Below are positions 57,110-64,000 of a DNA stretch of 64,000 bases, piece by piece. Position 1 is the stretch's first letter. Each line of letters begins with the position of its first letter. A program made the position numbers and the translations under genes. The notes below the pieces were generated by a model, which was not told the origin of the DNA, did no database searches, and was given only the letters and a program-made list of their open reading frames with translations. Source of the stretch: Cliona cf. orientalis (taxonomy: Eukaryota; Porifera; Demospongiae; Clionaida; Clionaidae); NCBI GenBank assembly GCA_963930775.1, contig OZ005695.1:2480001-2544000 (forward strand), written 5' to 3'.

Positions 57110-59529
57110 CTAGCTGATTTTTTTACACTTTAGACGTCTTCGCCAGCAAACAATGACAAGTATAGCCACTGTAAAGAGCACCAACCCTAGGAGACATACT
57201 ATTGGAACACCAACAGCTATACCAATGTCAGGATGACTGGAGTTTTTGGCTCTAGTTGAAGGGATGGTAACCGTGGTAACAACTGGCAGTGCATGATGTT
57301 GCGTGGTGACCAAGGAAGAAGATCGATCTTTAGCGACAACATAGAAAGCACAATTTGGGAAGTCTGGATTACTACCTTGGGAGAGTAGATCAGAAGGGTA
57401 GAAAGTCACAAAAGAGTTGCAGGCACTAACAACAGCTCCCATATCTGCCGAAGTGTTAAAGACGCGAGTGTCTCCAATGTACACCCTGCTATTGTTTATG
57501 GAGATGACTCCACCTCTTTCCGTTGCACTGTTGAAGCCGAGCTGACTTTCTTGTAGAATGTTCACAGAACTGTAAGCACCTTTCACAAACATCACACCAC
57601 CTTCGATTCCAGCATGATTATTGACGAAAGAGGTTGATGCTATCTCGAATTTGCTTCGAATAAACACTGCAAAGACACCACCTTGTGATCCGGCTCGGTT
57701 GTGGTCAAAATAAGAGGATGAATCAATTGCCAGAGATAATATAGTTTCATTTGTGTATCCTCCATTGTGCAGTGGCTGTGTTACTACTACACCGCCATTT
57801 CTTTTAGCATGATTGTAACTGAAGTTACCAGTCGAGACTGTTACGTCACTCACTCCCGGGTAAGTGCAGATGGCACATCAATTATAGCTCTGTTTGAAAT
57901 AAAATTAGTTTCTAGTATGTTTGTATGCTTGGAATTTAATCCAAGAGCGCCACAGTATTGTGCTGAATTGCTAAGAAATGTAGATCCCATAGTATCTGCG
58001 GCACCTAGATGAAGGGCTCCAGCGTAACTGTGAGGTGCTGTATTATTAGTAAACACACTGCTTAGTATGAACAGAGATGGCACCGTGACTCCTTCAGTGG
58101 AGACAGCTCCTGCATGGCCCTCGGTAGCTGTATTATTGTCAAAAGTTGCCAGCTTGATTGTTACTGTACTATTGACATGATTTTCAATGTACACTGCACC
58201 TGCGGCATACTCTGCACAATTGTTGCTGAAGTTATTTGATTTAATTGACACGTCAGTCATAGGGAAAGCTACTCGGATATGAATTGCATCTCCAGTGCTA
58301 TTGAAACCTAGAGCTGAATTATAGTTGAATCCACTCTGTGAAATTTGTAGAGAAGTACCAGTACTCTGGTACCTACGATCATAATCATCATTAACCTGAA
58401 ATAAAGTTATTGCAGCTCCACCACTCTCAAGCTTTATACTACTAGAAAAACTGCAATTACTAACTATCACAGCCACAGAGCCAGAGACGAGCAGATTCAC
58501 TGCTCCATCAGCATTGTTAGTAAAATGATTTCGTTTGATTACCAGCGGTCCAGCCTTAGCATTGATATCAAGTGCTGCTCCAGGACCTGTATTGTCCATG
58601 AAACTGTTCTGGTCCATGATTGTTTGATTAAAGCTTCTCACATCAACCACTTTGCCAGAGTTTTGCACAAATCTGTTGGAAAGTATCTTGACTAAGCCAT
58701 GGCTATCAATGAAGATTGATCCAGATGTGGCATTCCCTTTGTCATTGTGGACAAATTCACAATTTATGATTCTCACAGATTCCTTGTAGTTCATGTTTTC
58801 AATTAGTGCTCCATTCCCCCTATGAATAAGGGAGTTATTCTCAAACGCACAACCTTCTATTGTGATTGAGGAGTGAGCATTGTAAATAGCTCTTGTCGTT
58901 AGCTGAGAGAATGTGCAAAACTGAACGTATACAGAGGAGCCATTAGTAATGTGAAGAGCTGCTTTTTCATTTCCATTCCCCAAGAAAGAGCTTCCAATGA
59001 TTGTTATATTGTGCACAGAATTTAGCACTAAAGATCCCTGGTCAGGTATCAGAAGGCGGGAATTTTCGAACCTAAGCTGGCTAACATAAAACATTTCGAT
59101 GTCCCTGCAGCCCATGAAACCGATGCCTTCAATAGTAACCTTTTCCAAAGAGGACAGTTCAAATCCAGCATGGGGTGATGTGCAGTTGATGGTCGCAGCT
59201 TCAGATATCATTGCAAACAAACTAATGGTGTGTACAGAAAGAAGAGAATCAAGACAATGCTCTCCAGGCTCCAGCTCTAGGGAGAAGTTGTCAATATCAC
59301 TGAAATTGTCCAAATTTGTGACAAACTCCTGCAAGGTGAAACACTGTTGTCCTTTTTCCGATGGTCTATTAATAGCATCATGAGCAGATCGAGATTCATT
59401 GTTCCCTGGTACAGGGCATGGATGGTCTGGTGATATCAAGATATAGAACGTTTCGCCTTTCATAGATTGGGTAATGGAAATGTTTAAGATTAAGATCACT
59501 ATCACTGTAGCTAAGAGACATTTCTCCAT
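57110..59529 (-). pseudogene. Beta-helix repeat type I membrane protein with a 4-base frameshift
   Basis: Two overlapping frames, 57850-59529 and 57110-57853, together match the full length of the intact gene at 60213-62882. The break is at about 57874: the paralogue reads GATGGAGGTGCC where this gene has GATGTGCC, a 4-base deletion that ends the first frame a few codons later. The start is placed at 59529 (MEKCLLATV, as in the paralogue MEKCPSATH) rather than the ATG at 59544. The layout is signal peptide, GETFYI motif, many beta-helix rungs (NNTAxxxGGAxxI type), a short stalk, one TM helix (IAVGVPIVCLLGLVLFTVA) and a basic tail. The second frame shows no other breaks, so this is very young damage, an allelic null or a sequence error. 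Confidence 0.8.
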
Positions 59530-60212
59530 TTTGAGAAAATTCAAACAACTCTCAGCTCACCTTCAGCTACATCAAAAATTAACTTTGTCTAAACTTGAAT
59601 TCCTGCTCTCCTAGACAAGCTTGAGAAATAGGATGTCCAAAACAACCAACAAAGAGATTCACTTAGACAAAGATAATGAGAGTGGGATCACAAACTCAAT
59701 TAGTGGGCTAACTAGTGGCTTCACTAAGTCTACCTAACTAAGCCACCAGAGAACACCCATATTGCCAGCAATTATATTGCAATTACTTTGAAGTCTCAAG
59801 CTCACATCCACAATGTCATGTATACATGTACACACATGCATGCACCGGTACATGCATAAACCACACACACATGTACACATGCACACACAAAGGCAAATCA
59901 CTAATCATGGATCACATCCTAGTTGATTGAGAAGCTACATACCAGGACTGAGGATCCTCGCAGTACTACCCCTTGCTGTGTATATGTGCGTGGGGTAACA
60001 CAATTTAGTGATCCATTAATTTGTGAATGAAATTGGGGAAAGAAACTCAACATAAAATTACATACCAGTCATGCATACAGTTGCAGGGTGTAAGTATACT
60101 ATGACATTGTACCACTGATGTTCACAACAAAAATATATTCCTATGGCCATTCGATAACAGTTCCTAGATTACATATCACTAAAAAATGACCATTCTCTTT
60201 ACTGATACAATA
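59530..60212. other. Spacer between the two beta-helix genes
   Basis: No gene is seen. A stretch at 59817-59890 is rich in ACATGTACACACATGCATGC-type alternating sequence. Confidence 0.5.
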
Positions 60213-62882
60213 TTATGTATTGCCCATGAGAGGAACAAGGTCAGGATCGTCGGTTTCTGACTTTTTGACTCCAATGCCGACAGATTTCTTACACTTCCGG
60301 CAGTAGGCATAATATGAAAGTGCAGCAGTTATAATGATTGCCACTACTAGGAAACATACTATTGGAACAGCAATAGCTACAACAATGCCAGAATTTAAGT
60401 GGTTAGCTCCAGTTGGAGGGATGGTAGGACTTGGTGTGGTCGCAGTCCCAGTTGAGGGTCCAGTTGGAGGGATGGTAGGACTTGGTGTGGTCGCAGTCCC
60501 AGTTGAGGGTCCAGTTGGAGGGATGGTAGGACTTGGTGTGGTCGCAGTCCCAGTTGAGGGTCCAGTTGAAGGGATGGTAGGACTTGGTGTGGTCGCAGCC
60601 CCAGTTGAGGGTCCAGTTGGAGGGATGGTAGGACTTGGTGTGGTCACAGCCCCAGTTGAGGGTCCAGTTGGAGGGATGGTAGGACTTGGTGTGGTCACAG
60701 ACCCAGTTGAGGGTCCATTTTCATCGTAAAGCAAACAGTTTGGGAAATTTGGATCGTTATACTGGTAGAGTGTGTTAGGAAAACTGCTTACATTAGCACT
60801 ACAGGCACTAATAACAGCTCCCATATCCGCTGAATTGTTGAAAATGTGAGTCTCTCCAATCACTAAGCTGCTTCCATTTATGGAAATGACTCCTCCTCTT
60901 TTCTCTGCTCTGTTAAAGCCAAGCTGACTGTTGAACAATATGTTCACTGAACTGTTAGTATCCCGTACATACATAACACCACCTTCAATCCCAGCTTGAT
61001 TATTGAAGAAAGAACTAAAATCTATACGAAATACACTCTGAGAAAATATTGCAAACACACCTCCTTGTGAGCCTGCTGTGTTGTAATCAAAGAAGGCCCC
61101 ATTAATCAGGAAAAGGGTGCTGTTTCTTCCATAGTGTTCATTTGTCTGTGGCTCAATCATCATTACGCCGCCATTTCGTTCAGCATGGTTATAGCTAAAA
61201 TTTCCACTAGATATCACTACCTCATTCATATCAGCGGAAGTGCAAATGGCACCTCCATCGGCTTCAGCCATGTTGGAAAGAAAATTACTTTCTACTGTTT
61301 GAATGTGTCCCGAGTTCAGGGCTAGAGCACCACAGTTTTGAGCCAAATTACTAAGGAATGTAGATCCAAGTGTGAGAGTGTCTGCAGCGTCTATGTAAAC
61401 AGCTCCACCACAACTACAAGGTGCAGTGTTGTTAGTAAATGTACTGTTCACTAGGTATACTCTATGCAGTAGTTCCCCTTCAGTAGTGATAGCTCCACCA
61501 CGACCCTCAGTAGCAATATTGTTGTCAAATGTTGTCATGATAGTCCCAAATGTGCAATTGGCGGAAGCATTAATGTACACTGCTCCTGCTTGGGATGCAC
61601 GGTTGTCGCTAAAGATGCTTGAATTGATGGTCACCTCACTCAAGGGTGAATCCACTCCAATATGCAATGCACCCCCACATCCGTTGATAATGGCAGAATT
61701 GTTGAAAAAAGAACTTTGTGAAATTTTGAGTAATGCTCCATTCCACTCATTTAATTCATAATCATGTTCATACACGGTCATTGCTGCTCCACCGTTCTCA
61801 TTTTTAGTGTTATCAGAGAAATTGCAGTCATCTACCGACACATGACTATCTGCGACTAGTAGATTTATTGCTCCATCTGTATTGCGAGTGAAGTTATTCC
61901 GGCTAATTGTAAGTGCCACACTTGTAGCACTGATATCAAGTGCTGCTCCTGGACCGGCATTGTCGATGAAATTATTTTGGTCTATGGTTGTTTCATAAAT
62001 ACTGTTTATGTTCAGCACTTTTCCTGTGTTCTGAACAAACCTGTTGCCACGTATCTCAATTGAGCCATGACTATCAATTATAGAAAATAGTCCTTGCGTC
62101 TCTGAGCGATTTCCGATGTTATTGTTAATAAAGTCACTGTTTGTGATAGTTACACTTCCTTGATTATACGCAATCTCTACTACCGTACCAAGAGTAATAT
62201 TCTCAATTGTAGTGCTATCAATAACTAGGAAAATGGAGTTCCAAATAGAGATCATAGGCTCGTGCGCATTTATGTGAGAAAATGCGCGTTCTTGAATATG
62301 AATCATTGAACCATTTCTCACCCAAAGTTGATCACTGTTGTGATTTTGCAAAAAAGTACTCCCAGTGATTGCAACTTCAAGAACAGTGTCTAGTCTTAGT
62401 GAATAAATGTTGCCGTAATCATACTCATAAATGCTGGAGTTTTCAAATCTAAAGTTGCCAGTATTGTAAATTCCAAGCAATCCACAATTCATAAAAGTGA
62501 TGCCACTGATCAATACATCTTCCAAGAAATGCAGCTCAAAATATCTAATGGGCGATGTGCAGTTGATAGTTGCAGCCTCAGACATCATTGCAAATGAAAT
62601 AAGAGTGTTTATGGTGAGATTATAGTCAAGGATGTGCTCTCCAGGTTCCAGTTTCAGTGTCAAGTTGGTAGAGTGCAACTCGTTTGAAATAAACTTGGTG
62701 AAAAACTGCTTCAAAGTGAGGCAGTGTTGTGAGTCAGATCTAGATTCATTGCAAAATGGACTCCTTGGTGTTATCTCAATGTAGAATGTTTCACCTTTCA
62801 CAGATTGCCACTGGGTACTAGCAATGACTAAGATCAAGGTAGCTAGTACAGCTGTATGTGTAGCTGAGGGACACTTTTCCAT
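60213..62882 (-). CDS. Beta-helix repeat type I membrane protein with mucin-like repeat stalk (889 aa)
   Basis: A single-exon gene. Residues 1-30 form a signal peptide ending near VKG, then GETFYIEI as in its paralogue. Residues about 60-690 form right-handed beta-helix rungs (e.g. NNSADMGA, SSFFNNQAGIEGGVMYV) with many N-glycosylation sites. A Thr/Ser/Pro stalk follows with six 17-residue repeats (GPSTGxxTTPSPTIPPT). One TM helix (VVAIAVPIVCFLVVAIIITAA) precedes a 30-residue tail ending in DDPDLVPLMGNT. It is likely a cell-surface protein for adhesion or recognition, by inference. It lies tail-to-head with the frameshifted paralogue. Confidence 0.88.
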   Translation of the reverse strand: MEKCPSATHTAVLATLILVIASTQWQSVKGETFYIEITPRSPFCNESRSDSQHCLTLKQFFTKFISNELHSTNLTLKLEPGEHILDYNLTINTLISFAMMSEAATINCTSPIRYFELHFLEDVLISGITFMNCGLLGIYNTGNFRFENSSIYEYDYGNIYSLRLDTVLEVAITGSTFLQNHNSDQLWVRNGSMIHIQERAFSHINAHEPMISIWNSIFLVIDSTTIENITLGTVVEIAYNQGSVTITNSDFINNNIGNRSETQGLFSIIDSHGSIEIRGNRFVQNTGKVLNINSIYETTIDQNNFIDNAGPGAALDISATSVALTISRNNFTRNTDGAINLLVADSHVSVDDCNFSDNTKNENGGAAMTVYEHDYELNEWNGALLKISQSSFFNNSAIINGCGGALHIGVDSPLSEVTINSSIFSDNRASQAGAVYINASANCTFGTIMTTFDNNIATEGRGGAITTEGELLHRVYLVNSTFTNNTAPCSCGGAVYIDAADTLTLGSTFLSNLAQNCGALALNSGHIQTVESNFLSNMAEADGGAICTSADMNEVVISSGNFSYNHAERNGGVMMIEPQTNEHYGRNSTLFLINGAFFDYNTAGSQGGVFAIFSQSVFRIDFSSFFNNQAGIEGGVMYVRDTNSSVNILFNSQLGFNRAEKRGGVISINGSSLVIGETHIFNNSADMGAVISACSANVSSFPNTLYQYNDPNFPNCLLYDENGPSTGSVTTPSPTIPPTGPSTGAVTTPSPTIPPTGPSTGAATTPSPTIPSTGPSTGTATTPSPTIPPTGPSTGTATTPSPTIPPTGPSTGTATTPSPTIPPTGANHLNSGIVVAIAVPIVCFLVVAIIITAALSYYAYCRKCKKSVGIGVKKSETDDPDLVPLMGNT
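60409..60714. repeat. 51-bp in-frame minisatellite, 6 copies
   Basis: Near-identical units starting CCAGTTGGAGGGATGGTAGG encode the Pro/Thr/Ser stalk of the beta-helix protein. Very high identity implies copy-number turnover; the frameshifted paralogue lacks the array. Confidence 0.9.
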
Positions 62883-64000
62883 TTTGAACAGGCACCCTCA
62901 AGCTTGGCAACTCTCTACAAAAGGCACGAACAAACTGCCTTTAACTTGCTATTCTTATGACAATTAAACGGTACAGATCACAAGGTCCACACTTGACAAC
63001 GTGTGGGTGACGGTTACAGGCCTAGGGCAAACTTGCCCCACCCCCATTGTTGGGAAAACAGGATGTAGCTACACGGCCCTCAGCAATGAATTCATGACAG
63101 GACAATGGAAGCCATACTATGAATAAATTCAATAATAGTGGCTACTGCATGGGCGAGTCTATGGGACTAGACCAAATGCATGTAGATAGGTATAGGTAGC
63201 TATAGTTACCAGGGCTTATCAAGCTGCCACAATCAGAGTGGTGCCACGAGCCTTCCACAACACCCATTGTTGGCTAGTACACCCCACTGACTGAGACATT
63301 CCAGAGAAGCATTGATCCCACTGTACACCATTTGTTGTATAGACTAATTATTATTTCTGATAAAGGTCATCAGTCACTAGACTCAATAATTTAATTAGAT
63401 CTTGCACTATCTGGCTCAGTAGTGCATGTGAATACAAGTAATGCTCTCTTGTCACCAGAGGTATGTGGATCCACCTACACAGACAATATAATACATGGAC
63501 CTGCAGAGATTAGGGTTGAGTGTGCAGGAGTTTCCTCCCCAGAATTTCAAGTGTAGACTATAGCAGCTACTAATTATTTTTGGTAGTACTTGCAATTCTG
63601 TGTACTCTTTTTGCTTCTTAATTTGGGGCATTAAAATTAAAAAAAAACTGTAGCTATGCCTTGCTACTTCAAGGATATACATAGTACATACCACTTTTGG
63701 TTTTAGGCTGGTAAGATGACCATAATAGATAGCTATATGTAGTACAAATCTGATGCAGTGGTTGGATATACCTAATTATAATATAAATCTACTAGAGTGA
63801 GACACTATCTGTGCTAAATATACCTTGGCATAGATTCATTTAGCTATCACGGGCTAAGGAGATCATACATACATACAGTATCCACTGAGACTACCTTCCT
63901 ACACCTGATTACCATGTGCACAAACTCTAATAGGATACATTAGCTAATTAATTCACAGCTATCATCTTTGCATGCATCCCAAGTCCTCATGATCTAATGG
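62883..64000. other. Right-hand spacer
   Basis: No gene, RNA gene or clear repeat is seen in this AT-rich stretch. The upstream promoter of the beta-helix gene should lie at its left end, but no TATA box is obvious. Confidence 0.5.

Overview
This is eukaryotic nuclear DNA, most likely from a demosponge; an Amphimedon-like genome is my best guess. Evidence for this: many short GT-AG introns, AT-rich spacers full of the palindromic motif TACATGTA, many short inverted-repeat elements, and protein families I associate with sponge genomes (receptor tyrosine kinases with novel ectodomains, beta-helix-repeat membrane proteins, Death-domain and ApoL-like proteins). The species is inference; the gene structures below were read from splice sites, reading phase and paralogue comparison.

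The backbone of the window is one giant gene. Positions 45266 down to 9966 (minus strand) carry 38 phase-compatible exons (6204 coding bases, 2068 codons) of SMG1, the PIKK-family kinase of nonsense-mediated decay. The reading runs from the start codon to the FRB-like region and stops just before the catalytic domain, which is not in the window.

Many other genes sit inside SMG1 introns. Intron 11 holds an ApoL-like gene (+), intron 12 a Penelope-like reverse transcriptase (-), and intron 18 a second ApoL-like gene (+). Intron 20 holds three tandem genes (-) with an N-myristoylation signal, a His/Cys papain-like domain and a Death domain. Intron 33 holds a 1326-residue beta-helix plus multi-TM protein (-). 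Beyond exon 38, at 781-9524, lies a tandem array of four secreted Cys-rich genes (+). If SMG1 is intact, that array lies inside its next intron.

Right of SMG1 is a duplicated two-gene module: a plus-strand receptor tyrosine kinase followed by a minus-strand beta-helix protein. In module 1 (45.8-51.7 kb) the kinase has a damaged glycine loop and the beta-helix gene is only a relic. In module 2 (52.0-59.5 kb) the kinase looks intact and the beta-helix gene has a 4-base frameshift. A third, intact beta-helix gene with a mucin-like 17-residue repeat stalk follows at 60.2-62.9 kb. SMG1 and the first kinase are divergently transcribed from a 0.6 kb spacer.

Mobile DNA is common: at least eight short inverted-repeat or foldback elements (TA- and TTA-target types among them), a dispersed repeat of about 400 bp, tandem duplications and polypurine tracts placed at SMG1 3' splice sites. 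Taken together the accessory genes look like receptor, membrane and cell-death-type functions, possibly innate immunity, but no function is proven by the sequence.
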